Positions 38,100 to 47,253 of a DNA stretch of 64,000 nt are shown one piece after another (positions within the stretch are counted from its first letter, which is position 1; the number at the start of each line of letters is the position of its first letter). Both the position numbers and the translations under genes were made by a program. The notes below the pieces were generated by a model. It was not told the origin of the DNA. It did not search any database and saw only the letters and a list, made by a program, of their open reading frames with translations. The DNA comes from Bacteroidota bacterium (GTDB lineage: Bacteria > Bacteroidota > Bacteroidia > M30B66), in the NCBI GenBank assembly GCA_027490225.1, contig JAIXYK010000049.1, positions 1-64,000 of the forward strand, given 5' to 3'.

Positions 38100-39104
38100 A
38101 TGCCATCTTTATTACAATTTCATTCAGATTCAGTAAAATTCCAGCAATCAAAATTTCTTGTTACAGGAGGTGCAGGTTTTATTGGCTCACATATAGTTGA
38201 TTACCTGATGCAAAATAATGCTGCAGAAGTTGTAGTAATCGACAACTTATCTGAAGGTTATAAAGATAATATTGTCCATTGGCTTAACAATCCAAGATTC
38301 AAATTTATTGACGGTGATATTTGTAATTATGATACTGTAAAACTTGCAATGCAAGGAATAGATTACGTTTCTCACCAAGCTGCATTAGGCTCTGTTCCTC
38401 GTTCCATCAAAGATCCTATTTCAACAAATAAAGCCAATGTATCTGGATTTTTAAATGTACTAAATGCTGCAAGAGAAGCAAATGTAAAAAGAATGGTATT
38501 TGCCAGTTCTTCAAGTGTTTATGGCGATAGTCCTGTGCTTCCGAAAGTTGAAAATCAAATAGGCCAGCCTCTTTCTCCTTATGCTGTAAGTAAAAGAGTG
38601 AATGAATTATATGCCGACGTTTTTTATAAAACATATGGTATGGAAGTTATTGGTCTTCGTTACTTTAATATTTTTGGTCCCCGCCAAAATCCTGATGGGC
38701 CATATGCTGCTGTTGTTCCATTATTTATTCGTTCTATTTTAAATGATGAACCTCCATTTATAAATGGCGATGGTGGCCAAACCAGAGATTTCACCTTTGT
38801 TGAAAACGCTGTTCAAGCTAACATAAGAGCTTTGTTTACTTCGCATCCTGATGCTGCTGGAAAAATATATAATGTTGCTGTTGGTGAGCGGGTTTCAATT
38901 TTAGAAATGTATCAAATTTTAAGAGATTTTTCAGGCAGAGGTGTCGAACCTAACCACAGAGCGTCTCGAGAAGGCGATATAAGAGATTCTTTAGCAAACA
39001 TTAGTTTAGCAAAAAATCTTTTGGGTTATGACCCTGAGGTTAAAATGCGAGAAGGTTTGCAGAGAACTTTAAATGCTACACAATTGAAACATGGGATGGC
39101 TTAG
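38100..39104 (+). CDS. UDP-N-acetylglucosamine 4-epimerase, WbpP/TviC type
   Basis: 334 residues. GGAGFIGSHIVDYL, HQAALGSVPRSIKDP (characteristic of WbpP and TviC), SSSSVYGDSP and YAVSKR. Interconverts UDP-GlcNAc and UDP-GalNAc or their uronic forms. Its last 14 bases overlap the start of the phosphatase gene. Confidence 0.88.
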   Translation: MPSLLQFHSDSVKFQQSKFLVTGGAGFIGSHIVDYLMQNNAAEVVVIDNLSEGYKDNIVHWLNNPRFKFIDGDICNYDTVKLAMQGIDYVSHQAALGSVPRSIKDPISTNKANVSGFLNVLNAAREANVKRMVFASSSSVYGDSPVLPKVENQIGQPLSPYAVSKRVNELYADVFYKTYGMEVIGLRYFNIFGPRQNPDGPYAAVVPLFIRSILNDEPPFINGDGGQTRDFTFVENAVQANIRALFTSHPDAAGKIYNVAVGERVSILEMYQILRDFSGRGVEPNHRASREGDIRDSLANISLAKNLLGYDPEVKMREGLQRTLNATQLKHGMA

Positions 39105-39834
39105 TAACATACTCAGAAATTCTAGGTCTGGTATAGATTTGAGCATATTAAAAACAGATATGCATTCTCATTTAATTCCTGGAATTGATGATGGTGCTAC
39201 AAGTCTCGAAAACAGTATCGAACTTATAAAAGGACTTAAAGATTTAGGTTATTCTAAGCTCATAACTACGCCGCATATAATGAGCGATTTTTATAAGAAT
39301 ACTCCAGAAATTATTTTAGGAGGGCTCGAGCTTGTAAGGGCAGAATTGAAAAAGCAACAGATAGAAATAGAAATAGAAGCTGCAGCTGAATATTACTGTG
39401 ATCATTCTTTCGAAAAGCTAATTGAACAAAAGAACTTACTCACATTTGCCAGCAATTACGTACTTTTTGAACTTTCGTATTTAAATCCCCCAGAAATTTT
39501 TGAAACGGTAACTTTTAAGTTGCAAATGGAAGGTTATAAGCCTGTTTTAGCGCATCCAGAAAGATATCCATATTGGTTTCAAAGTTTCGAAAAATTTAGA
39601 GAAATTAGAGATAAAGGAATATTATTTCAAGTAAATTTAGGCTCACTTTCTGGGCATTATGGTGCAGGAACAAAACGCACAGCAGAGAGATTAATTGATG
39701 AAGGCTTAGTCGATATTATTGGAACTGATACCCATAAAATTTCGCACATTGATTTATTCAAAACCAAAGCCATTAAAGAAAATTACCTTCAAAAAGCGAT
39801 AGATTCGGGAAGATTATTAAACACTAGTTTGTAA
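39091..39834 (+). CDS. CpsB/CapC-type PHP-domain tyrosine phosphatase
   Basis: 247 residues. Metal-binding PHP motifs DMHSHLIPGIDDG, TPHIMSDFY, AHPERYP and IGTDTHK. Such manganese-dependent phosphatases remove phosphate from the Wzc/CpsD kinase that controls capsule polymerisation. No kinase is encoded nearby. Last gene of the operon; only 14 bases separate it from convergent fabD. Confidence 0.9.
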   Translation: MGWLSNILRNSRSGIDLSILKTDMHSHLIPGIDDGATSLENSIELIKGLKDLGYSKLITTPHIMSDFYKNTPEIILGGLELVRAELKKQQIEIEIEAAAEYYCDHSFEKLIEQKNLLTFASNYVLFELSYLNPPEIFETVTFKLQMEGYKPVLAHPERYPYWFQSFEKFREIRDKGILFQVNLGSLSGHYGAGTKRTAERLIDEGLVDIIGTDTHKISHIDLFKTKAIKENYLQKAIDSGRLLNTSL

Positions 39835-39848
39835 TATTTCTACTTTTT

Positions 39849-40724
39849 TTAGCCTGCAGTAACTTCTACCTCCGGTTTAATTTTTTTAACCAATCCTTGC
39901 AATACTTTTCCCGGGCCATATTCCGTAAAATGTGAAGCTCCTGCAGCCACCATATTTTGAACAGTTTGTGTCCAAAGCACAGGTGCTGTTAGTTGAGCAA
40001 TTAAATTTTCTTTTATTTCTAAAGGATTTGAAGAAGCTGAAGCGTTTACATTTTGGAAAATTGGACAAACTGGATTTGCGAAATGTGTATTAGCAATAGC
40101 GTGGGCCAATTCTGCCCTAGCAGGTTCCATTAACGGAGAATGAAATGCTCCTCCAACTGCTAATGTTAACGCTCTTTTTGCTCCTGCGGCTTTCATCTTT
40201 TCACAAGCTATTTCAATGCCTGAAATACTTCCAGAAATTACCAATTGGCCAGGGCAATTATAATTAGCAGCAACTACGACCTCATTTTCTATGCTTGCAC
40301 AAATCTCTTCAACAATATTGTCTTCTAATCCAAGAATAACCGCCATAGTACTTGGGTTTATCTCACAAGCTTTCTGCATGGCAAGGGCTCTTTGGTAAAC
40401 CAATTTTAATCCATCTTCAAAAGACAGTGTTTTGTTTACAACCAATGCAGACAATTCTCCTAAAGAATGCCCAGCTACCATTTGTGGTGTTATTTCCGCT
40501 TTCACCATTGCCTGTATTACAGAATGCAGAAAAACAGCGGGTTGCGTAACTTTAGTCTGTTTCAAATCCTCATCACTTCCCTCAAACATAATAGTTGTTA
40601 TCTCAAAGCCCAAGATATCATTTGCTTTATCGAATAGCATTTTTGCTTCAGGAAATAAAGTGTATAAATCTTTGCCCATTCCTGAAAATTGAGCTCCTTG
40701 ACCAGGGAAAACGAATGCTTTCAT
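39849..40724 (-). CDS. fabD: Malonyl-CoA:ACP transacylase
   Basis: 291 residues. PGQGAQFSGMG at the N-terminus, nucleophile S87 in GHSLGE, and catalytic histidine in GGAFHSPLM. Loads malonyl groups on ACP for fatty acid synthesis in the cytoplasm. Monocistronic. Confidence 0.95.
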   Translation of the reverse strand: MKAFVFPGQGAQFSGMGKDLYTLFPEAKMLFDKANDILGFEITTIMFEGSDEDLKQTKVTQPAVFLHSVIQAMVKAEITPQMVAGHSLGELSALVVNKTLSFEDGLKLVYQRALAMQKACEINPSTMAVILGLEDNIVEEICASIENEVVVAANYNCPGQLVISGSISGIEIACEKMKAAGAKRALTLAVGGAFHSPLMEPARAELAHAIANTHFANPVCPIFQNVNASASSNPLEIKENLIAQLTAPVLWTQTVQNMVAAGASHFTEYGPGKVLQGLVKKIKPEVEVTAG

Positions 40725-40915
40725 ACTTTTAGATTGAATTGCAAAAATGCAAGGAATCAGTTAATTTTTACTTAACTAGCAGAATCTTTATCTTAATCCT
40801 AACAATTCCAAGGCATTAAAATTTTAAAAATTGGATTTCAACTTAAATTTAAAAATTACAATAAGTTCCTGTATCTCCCGTTCAACTTTCCACAAAATCT
40901 CTTTAATTTGCAGCC

Positions 40916-41956
40916 GTGAGGAACTATACATTTTTGTTTTTTATACTAGTTAGTCTGAATGCCTTTTCTCAAATTGGTGGAGAAAATGTGTACCGCTTTA
41001 TTAATCTTCCAAATTCTGCCCGAGTGCTTGCTTTGGGCGGCTCCGCAATTGCTTTCAGAGATGATGATGTGAACATGGCTTATCAAAATCCTGGATTAAT
41101 AAATTCGTCAATGGCAAACAGGGCTTCCTTGACTTTTGTTGATTATTTTGCAGGAATAAATTTTGGAAATGCAGCTTATGCATTTAATGTAAAAAAAGCA
41201 GGAACAGCTGCAGTTAGCATTCAATACATTAATTACGGAAAGTTTGATTTAACTGATAATACAGGAGCTATAAATGGCGAGTTTTCGGCAGGTGAATATT
41301 GCATTAATACAGGTTTTGCGCGTAAAATCGATACTCTTTTTAATGTTGGTATCAATATCAAGACAATTTTTTCTAATCTGGAATCTTACAACTCATTCGG
41401 TATGGCGGTTGATTTAGGCGCTTCTTATATGAGTAAAGACAAATTATTTGAAGCTGCTGTTTTAGTTAAGAATTTCGGTTATCAGTTTAGTACTTATGAT
41501 GTTGGAAACAGAGAAACACTTCCTGCCGAAATTCAAGCTGGCATTTCTAAAAGGTTTAAACATGTGCCTTTGCGTTTTTCACTTACAGGTACAAATTTGC
41601 AACGCCCCAACTTAACTTATAACGATCCTGCAAAACCCGAACAAAGCATTGATCCTATTACCGGTGATACAGTTATTAATAAAATCGGGATTGGAAACAA
41701 AATTATGCGTCATGCTATTTTTGGTGCTGAATTCAACATTAGTAAGGCTATTGCATTTAGATTAGGCTATAATTATCAACGCAGACAAGAATTGAAAGTA
41801 GATACCAAATTGGGAACTGTTGGAATCTCTTGGGGGCTTGGTATAAAAATTTATAAATTTTCTATTGCATATGCGCGTTCTGCTTACCATCTTGCGGGCT
41901 CACCCAATCAGGTAACTTTAAGTGCTAAATTATCTGAATTTTACCGAAAGAAATAA
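40916..41956 (+). CDS. porQ: Type IX secretion system protein PorQ
   Basis: 346 residues, started by GTG at 40916. Signal MRNYTFLFFILVSLNAFSQ, then IGGENVYRFINLPNSARVLALGG typical of PorQ; an outer-membrane barrel of the PorV/FadL type. In Porphyromonas PorQ belongs to the PorU-PorV-PorQ-PorZ attachment complex that processes T9SS substrates. A weak -7-like TTAATTTG ends 5 bases before the GTG. Overlaps cmk by one base. Confidence 0.9.
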   Translation: MRNYTFLFFILVSLNAFSQIGGENVYRFINLPNSARVLALGGSAIAFRDDDVNMAYQNPGLINSSMANRASLTFVDYFAGINFGNAAYAFNVKKAGTAAVSIQYINYGKFDLTDNTGAINGEFSAGEYCINTGFARKIDTLFNVGINIKTIFSNLESYNSFGMAVDLGASYMSKDKLFEAAVLVKNFGYQFSTYDVGNRETLPAEIQAGISKRFKHVPLRFSLTGTNLQRPNLTYNDPAKPEQSIDPITGDTVINKIGIGNKIMRHAIFGAEFNISKAIAFRLGYNYQRRQELKVDTKLGTVGISWGLGIKIYKFSIAYARSAYHLAGSPNQVTLSAKLSEFYRKK

Positions 41957-42645
41957 TGTCAAAACGCAAGATAACTATAGCCATAGACGGATACTCATCT
42001 TGCGGTAAATCTACCATAGCACGAGACATTGCAGCTCGAATGCATTACAATTATGTGGACACAGGTGCGATGTACAGAGCTGTGACATTGTATTGTTTAA
42101 GAAATGGTTTAATCAATGGAAAAGAACTTGATTTGGAAGGATTAATTGATGAATTGGACCAAGTTTTTATCGAATTCAATTTTAATCAAGAAACTCTTGC
42201 TTCAGAAATTTTGCTCAATGGAGAAAATGTTGAACAATACATTCGTCAAATGGATGTAAATGATTGGGTAAGTCAGGTAAGTGCTGTGGGTGAAGTGAGG
42301 AGAAAAATGGTGAAAATTCAACAAGAACTTGGCAAAGGAAAAGGAATTGCAATGGATGGTCGTGATATTGGAACTACTGTTTTTCCTGACGCAGAACTTA
42401 AGTTATTCATGACAGCTGATATCAATATACGGGCGCAACGTAGAATTGATGAATTAGAAAGCAAACAAATTGCCGCTTCTTTTGAGGAAGTGAAAGAAAA
42501 CTTGATTCAAAGAGATTTTGAAGATATGAATCGTATTGAAAGTCCTTTAAGAAAAGCTCAAGATGCTATCATTCTTGACAACAGTAACCTTACTCAGCCG
42601 CAACAACTTGAGTTTGCATTAAATCTTATTCAACAATTATTATAA
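41956..42645 (+). CDS. cmk: Cytidylate kinase
   Basis: 229 residues. Walker A GYSSCGKST, DTGAMYRAVTLY, and MDGRDIGTTVFPDAELKLFMTA. Phosphorylates CMP and dCMP. Coupled to porQ through TAATG. Confidence 0.95.
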   Translation: MSKRKITIAIDGYSSCGKSTIARDIAARMHYNYVDTGAMYRAVTLYCLRNGLINGKELDLEGLIDELDQVFIEFNFNQETLASEILLNGENVEQYIRQMDVNDWVSQVSAVGEVRRKMVKIQQELGKGKGIAMDGRDIGTTVFPDAELKLFMTADINIRAQRRIDELESKQIAASFEEVKENLIQRDFEDMNRIESPLRKAQDAIILDNSNLTQPQQLEFALNLIQQLL

Positions 42646-42698
42646 AGATACTTGCTTTTTGTAAAGTTGTTAATTCATTTTAAAATCAAATTTAATTT

Positions 42699-42706
42699 TA
42701 CTTTTG
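42699..42706 (+). promoter_or_regulatory. -7 element of ispH, next to the start codon
   Basis: TACTTTTG is an exact TAnnTTTG match. Only four bases separate it from the ATG at 42711, so transcription would start at or very near the first codon. Confidence 0.55.
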
Positions 42707-42710
42707 CCGC

Positions 42711-43598
42711 ATGGAAATTACGATTGACTCAAATTCTGGTTTTTGTTTCGGAGTTGTTTATGCCATTCAAATGGCCGAAGACGAATTAGATTCAGGAAAT
42801 GAATTGTATTGTTTAGGTGATATTGTTCACAATGAAATGGAAATAGAACGCTTAAAGAATAAAGGATTGAAAATCATTGACCATGATACTTTTTCTACGC
42901 TTTCTAATGCAAAAGTTTTAATTCGTGCACATGGTGAACCACCATCAACATATAAGACTGCAATTGAAAATGGTATAGAATTAATAGATGCTTCTTGTCC
43001 GGTAGTTTTAAAATTACAACACCGCATTAGAAATGGATACGAGCAATTAAAAGAAGGACAATTAGTGGTTTATGGTAAAGACGGGCATGCGGAAGTAAAC
43101 GGGTTAGTGGGGCAAACGGAAGGACATGCTATTATTGTGAATTCAATTGAAGATTTATATCTGGTAGATTTTACCAAACCAATCAAGTTTTTCTCTCAAA
43201 CTACGCAACCTACTTCTGGATTTAAAGAAATGCATGATGAGATTGCGAAAAGGATGTTAGCTGCTGGTCAAGATATAAAAACTGCTTTGGAATCAAATGA
43301 TACACTTTGCAGACAAGTCTCAAATAGAGAACCACAGTTGCTAGAATTTGCAGCAACCCATGATGTTATTTTATTTGTGAGTGGAAAGAAAAGTTCTAAT
43401 GGGAAAGTGCTATACAATGTTTGCAAATCTGTAAATCCCAATACTTATTTTATTTCAGATGAAACTGAACTTGTACCTAGTTGGTTCGAAGGCAAAGCTA
43501 CTGTTGGTATCTGTGGAGCTACTTCAACGCCAATGTGGTTAATGACAAAAATTTCAGAAAATCTTAAAGGAATCAATAACTTAGAGTTCGTTTCATAG
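42711..43598 (+). CDS. ispH: 4-hydroxy-3-methylbut-2-enyl diphosphate reductase
   Basis: 295 residues. Iron-sulfur ligands C12 (SGFCFGV), C96 (DASCPVV) and C200 (DTLCRQVSNRE) are present, plus GATSTP. Last step of the MEP isoprenoid pathway, giving IPP and DMAPP. It follows porQ-cmk but has its own promoter box. Confidence 0.95.
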   Translation: MEITIDSNSGFCFGVVYAIQMAEDELDSGNELYCLGDIVHNEMEIERLKNKGLKIIDHDTFSTLSNAKVLIRAHGEPPSTYKTAIENGIELIDASCPVVLKLQHRIRNGYEQLKEGQLVVYGKDGHAEVNGLVGQTEGHAIIVNSIEDLYLVDFTKPIKFFSQTTQPTSGFKEMHDEIAKRMLAAGQDIKTALESNDTLCRQVSNREPQLLEFAATHDVILFVSGKKSSNGKVLYNVCKSVNPNTYFISDETELVPSWFEGKATVGICGATSTPMWLMTKISENLKGINNLEFVS

Positions 43599-43631
43599 TT
43601 GCTTTACTTACAAGCAATTGCGTCTTTCTTT

Positions 43632-43651
43632 ACTACCTCTTATTAGGTAGT
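43632..43651. other. Small hairpin after ispH
   Basis: ACTACCT-CTTATT-AGGTAGT, a perfect 7-bp stem with a 6-base loop, 33 bases after the ispH stop. No T-run follows, so it is not a clear intrinsic terminator. Confidence 0.4.
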
Positions 43652-43768
43652 TGCATGCTTCAAATATTGTAGAAAGGTTAAAATTCTTACAGTAAAACGA
43701 TTACTGCCTTTAGTCTTTTAAGTAACACATTTATTTTTTTAGAGTATAGATGTTATGAAAGATTGGAA

Positions 43769-45130
43769 ATGAATAGCATTTTACAGAAAACAAAACAATT
43801 CTTAAAAGATAAAATTGTTAAACAGCAAGTGTTTGACTCATTACCGCAAGACGATATTATGGATCGCCAGCGCTTTGTGGTTTTTAGACTTTTTTCTCTT
43901 TTTGGTAGTTTGATATGCTTGGCAATCGCTTTTAGAGAGTATGTCGACTTAGAAAACTATAGCACAAATGTTTACTTTGTAGTTAGTTTATCAGTTTTCT
44001 TACTGATAAACTATTTAAGAATAACCCATGCTAATCAGTTAAAATTGGCCTCAACACTCATGTTGATTGCAACAATTTTTTTATTGCATATTGTGTCATA
44101 TACAGCAGGAGGAATTCAAAACGCAGGAATACTTTTTTACGGAGTTGTGATAATTTACGCTTTCATGCTACTTGGCAGTAAAGGAGGAGTGTTTATTACT
44201 TCTGTTGTTTTCTTAAATGGAATCTATATTTATTATATTTCAAATTTCACAAATTTAACGTCTGACACAGTTTTTCATGGAGATCAAAAACTCATTAATA
44301 ATGATTTCATAACCAACTTAATTTTTTCATCTGCTTTGTTTGCCATCTTAAGCGATTATATGCAAAATGGGAGAAAGCATTTAATTATGCACCTTATAAA
44401 AACAAGAGATGAGGTAAAGGAAAAGAATGAAGCACTTTATGTAAACAATAATATTCTTGAAAAAAAGAACATGGAATTAGACAAATTTGCTTCCATTGCT
44501 TCACATGATTTAAGATCTCCATTAAGGGCAATTGGTTCACTTTCGGATATGATATTAGAAGATGATCCCAACCTTAGTATCGATTCAAAAGAGAAACTCA
44601 ATATTATTCGCAACAGAGTGCAAAGAATGGATGATTTACTAAATGCATTGTTGGAGTATTCAAGAGCCGATCGTGGTGTTAAAAAACTCGCGCTAACTGA
44701 TGTGAATGAGATTATTCGGCCAATTGTTGAAAGAAGAAAGAACGATAAGCCTGTAAATGTTTTAACCCACAATTTGCCAGTTATAAACACAAATTCAAGT
44801 AAATTGGAACAGGTGTTCGATATTTTAATTACAAATTCTATCAGATTCAATAAAGAAAATCAAATAAATATTGAAATTAGTTCAAGAGAAACAGATCATC
44901 ATTTTTTGTTTTTTGTAAAAGATAATGGCCCGGGTATCGATCCTGCATACCATGAAAAGATTTTTGTTATTTTTCAAACCCTTGAAACTCGGGATAAATT
45001 CGAAAGTGCTGGAGTTGGACTTGCCATAGCAAAAAAGATAGTAGATGAAAATGGAGGAGCTATCAAAGTAAATTCAAACAAAGGTGAGGGCGCCAGTTTC
45101 GAATTTACTTGGAAAAAAATTGCCGCCTAG
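43769..45130 (+). CDS. Membrane-bound sensor histidine kinase, orphan
   Basis: 453 residues from the ATG at 43769 (a TTG two codons upstream is less likely). About six helices in the first 195 residues form a sensor region, followed by a coiled coil (RDEVKEKNEALYVNNNILEKKNMELDKF). HisKA phospho-acceptor is H246 (ASHDLRSPL); HATPase motifs are DILITNSIRFN, DNGPGID and GVGLAIAKKIV. No response regulator gene is adjacent. Signal unknown. Confidence 0.9.
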   Translation: MNSILQKTKQFLKDKIVKQQVFDSLPQDDIMDRQRFVVFRLFSLFGSLICLAIAFREYVDLENYSTNVYFVVSLSVFLLINYLRITHANQLKLASTLMLIATIFLLHIVSYTAGGIQNAGILFYGVVIIYAFMLLGSKGGVFITSVVFLNGIYIYYISNFTNLTSDTVFHGDQKLINNDFITNLIFSSALFAILSDYMQNGRKHLIMHLIKTRDEVKEKNEALYVNNNILEKKNMELDKFASIASHDLRSPLRAIGSLSDMILEDDPNLSIDSKEKLNIIRNRVQRMDDLLNALLEYSRADRGVKKLALTDVNEIIRPIVERRKNDKPVNVLTHNLPVINTNSSKLEQVFDILITNSIRFNKENQINIEISSRETDHHFLFFVKDNGPGIDPAYHEKIFVIFQTLETRDKFESAGVGLAIAKKIVDENGGAIKVNSNKGEGASFEFTWKKIAA

Positions 45131-45151
45131 TCAATATTTTACCTGCAAATT

Positions 45152-45184
45152 TTGCGTTTTCAATAAAATAATTTATTACTTTTG
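45152..45184 (+). promoter_or_regulatory. Promoter of rpsA
   Basis: TTG at 45152-45154 and TACTTTTG at 45177-45184, spacing 22. It leaves a leader of about 65 bases. Confidence 0.6.
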
Positions 45185-45188
45185 CACC

Positions 45189-45205
45189 CCTTCGAAAATC
45201 GAAGG
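45189..45205 (+). promoter_or_regulatory. Hairpin at the start of the rpsA leader
   Basis: CCTTCGA-AAA-TCGAAGG, a perfect 7-bp stem beginning about 5 bases after the -7 box, so at the extreme 5' end of the mRNA. It could stabilise the message or serve autoregulation. Confidence 0.5.
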
Positions 45206-45252
45206 CTGGTAATTAATTATCAGATTGTTAAACTTTTTTAATCATTGACTTA

Positions 45253-47139
45253 ATGTCAGAAATCAATCAAGACACTCCAGAAACAACTCCAGAAGTTGTT
45301 ACCGAAAAAGCAGTGTCAGCTCCTGTTGCACCAATTACCCCTTCAAGTGTAGACTTTGACTGGGATACAGCAGGGAAAAAATCAAGTAATTACAATGCAG
45401 CTGATCGCTTGCGAATGGAATCATTGTATGAAAAATCATTGAGCTCAATTACTGAGCATGAAGTAGTAGAAGGTGTAATCGTTGCAAAAACATCAAAAGA
45501 TGCTGTTGTAAATATCGGTTACAAATCTGATGGAATCGTTCCATTATCTGAATTACGTTACAATCCAGATATTACAATCGGTGAACGCATCGAAGTGTAT
45601 ATCGAAAGTAAAGAAGATAGAAGCGGTCAGTTATTGCTTTCTCATAAAAAAGCACGCTCTTTAAAATCATGGGATCGTGTAAATACTGCTTTAGAAACAG
45701 ATGAAATCATTAAAGGATACGTTAAATGCCGCACAAAAGGTGGTTTAATTGTTGACGTTTTTGGTATCGAAGCTTTCTTACCAGGTTCACAAATTGATGT
45801 GAAACCAATTCGTGACTATGATGTTTACGTTGGTAAATCAATGGAATTTAAAGTTGTGAAAATCAACAAAGAATTTAAGAACGTTGTAGTATCTCACAAA
45901 GCATTAATTGAAGAAGAATTAGAAGCTCAAAAAACTGAAATTATCTCTAAATTAGAGAAAGGTCAAGTATTAGAAGGTACAGTTAAAAATATTACATCAT
46001 ATGGTGTATTCGTAGATTTAGGTGGTGTTGATGGATTAATCCACATTACTGACTTAAGTTGGGGACGCATCAATCATCCAGAAGAAGTTGTTACATTGGA
46101 TGGTAAAATTCAAGTGGTTATCCTTGATTTTGATGAAGGGAAAAAACGTATTGCATTGGGCTTAAAACAATTAACTCCTCATCCTTGGGATAAAGTTGAT
46201 GCTAACTTAAAAGTTGGTGATACTGTAAAAGGTAAAGTAGTTGTTTTAGCTGATTATGGTGCATTTATCGAAATTGAGCCAGGCTTCGAAGGTCTTGTTC
46301 ACGTTTCTGAAATGTCTTGGTCACAACATTTACGTTCAGCTCAAGATTTCTTGAAAGTTGGAGATGATGTTGAAGCAAGTATCTTAAGCATTGATCGCGA
46401 AGAGCGCAAAATGTCATTAGGAATCAAACAATTAATGCCAGATCCTTGGGCTGAAATTGAAAACAGATATCCTGCAAACTCTCGTCACACTGCAAAAGTT
46501 CGTAATTTCACTAATTTCGGTGTTTTTGTTGAACTAGAAGAAGGTGTTGATGGTTTAATTCATATTTCTGACTTAAGCTGGAGCAAAAAAATAAAACACC
46601 CAAGTGAGTTTACTAAAGTTGGTGAAACAATCGAAGTTACAGTTTTAGAAATTGATAAGGAAAATCGTCGCTTGAGTTTAGGTCACAAACAATTGGAAGA
46701 AAATCCATGGGATGTGTTCGAAACAGTTTTCAATGAAGGTTCTGTTCACCAGGGTACAGTTATTACTATTACTGATAAAGGTGGTGTAATTGCCTTACCA
46801 TATGGTGTTGAAGGATTCTCTCCAACTAAGCACTTATCAAAAGCTGATGGAACACTTGCAAAAGCTGAAGAAACACTAGACTTTAAAGTGATAGAGTTCT
46901 CTAAAGAAAACAAGAAAATCATCGTTTCTCATGCACGTACTCACGAAGAAGAAAAAGCTGGTTCAGCTAAAGAATCTTCTTCTGATGCAAAAGAAAATAA
47001 AGGTGACGAAACTAAAAAAGCTGTGAAGAAAATTAAGGATAACCTTGAAAAATCTACACTTGGCGATTTAAGTGTTCTTTCTAACCTAAGAAGTGAATTA
47101 GAAGAAAGCGAAAAAGCTGCTGCTAAAAAAGGAAAATAA
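45253..47139 (+). CDS. rpsA: 30S ribosomal protein S1
   Basis: 628 residues with six S1 OB-fold repeats (about 60-125, 145-210, 230-300, 315-388, 405-475, 490-560; for example GVFVDLGGVDGLIHITDLSW and GVFVELEEGVDGLIHISDLSW). An Asp/Pro/Thr-rich N-terminal extension and a lysine- and glutamate-rich C-terminal tail flank them. Binds mRNA on the small subunit during initiation. Monocistronic, with a clear terminator. Confidence 0.96.
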   Translation: MSEINQDTPETTPEVVTEKAVSAPVAPITPSSVDFDWDTAGKKSSNYNAADRLRMESLYEKSLSSITEHEVVEGVIVAKTSKDAVVNIGYKSDGIVPLSELRYNPDITIGERIEVYIESKEDRSGQLLLSHKKARSLKSWDRVNTALETDEIIKGYVKCRTKGGLIVDVFGIEAFLPGSQIDVKPIRDYDVYVGKSMEFKVVKINKEFKNVVVSHKALIEEELEAQKTEIISKLEKGQVLEGTVKNITSYGVFVDLGGVDGLIHITDLSWGRINHPEEVVTLDGKIQVVILDFDEGKKRIALGLKQLTPHPWDKVDANLKVGDTVKGKVVVLADYGAFIEIEPGFEGLVHVSEMSWSQHLRSAQDFLKVGDDVEASILSIDREERKMSLGIKQLMPDPWAEIENRYPANSRHTAKVRNFTNFGVFVELEEGVDGLIHISDLSWSKKIKHPSEFTKVGETIEVTVLEIDKENRRLSLGHKQLEENPWDVFETVFNEGSVHQGTVITITDKGGVIALPYGVEGFSPTKHLSKADGTLAKAEETLDFKVIEFSKENKKIIVSHARTHEEEKAGSAKESSSDAKENKGDETKKAVKKIKDNLEKSTLGDLSVLSNLRSELEESEKAAAKKGK

Positions 47140-47160
47140 TATTTCCTAAATACTATTCTG

Positions 47161-47197
47161 AAAGCCCGACTGATTTTTATTAGTCGGGCTTTTTTTA
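47161..47197 (+). terminator. Terminator of rpsA
   Basis: AAAGCCCGACT pairs with AGTCGGGCTTT around an A/T-rich loop, ending in a T-run. Confidence 0.92.
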
Positions 47198-47237
47198 TTG
47201 AATTTAAAAAAGTTCATAATAATTTTATATATCATCT

Positions 47238-47245
47238 TATCTTCG
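47238..47245 (+). promoter_or_regulatory. Probable -7 element of pyrR
   Basis: TATCTTCG, 8 bases before the pyrR ATG, leaving a very short or no leader. A PyrR attenuator leader is therefore not present here. Confidence 0.5.
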
Positions 47246-47253
47246 CACCCGAA

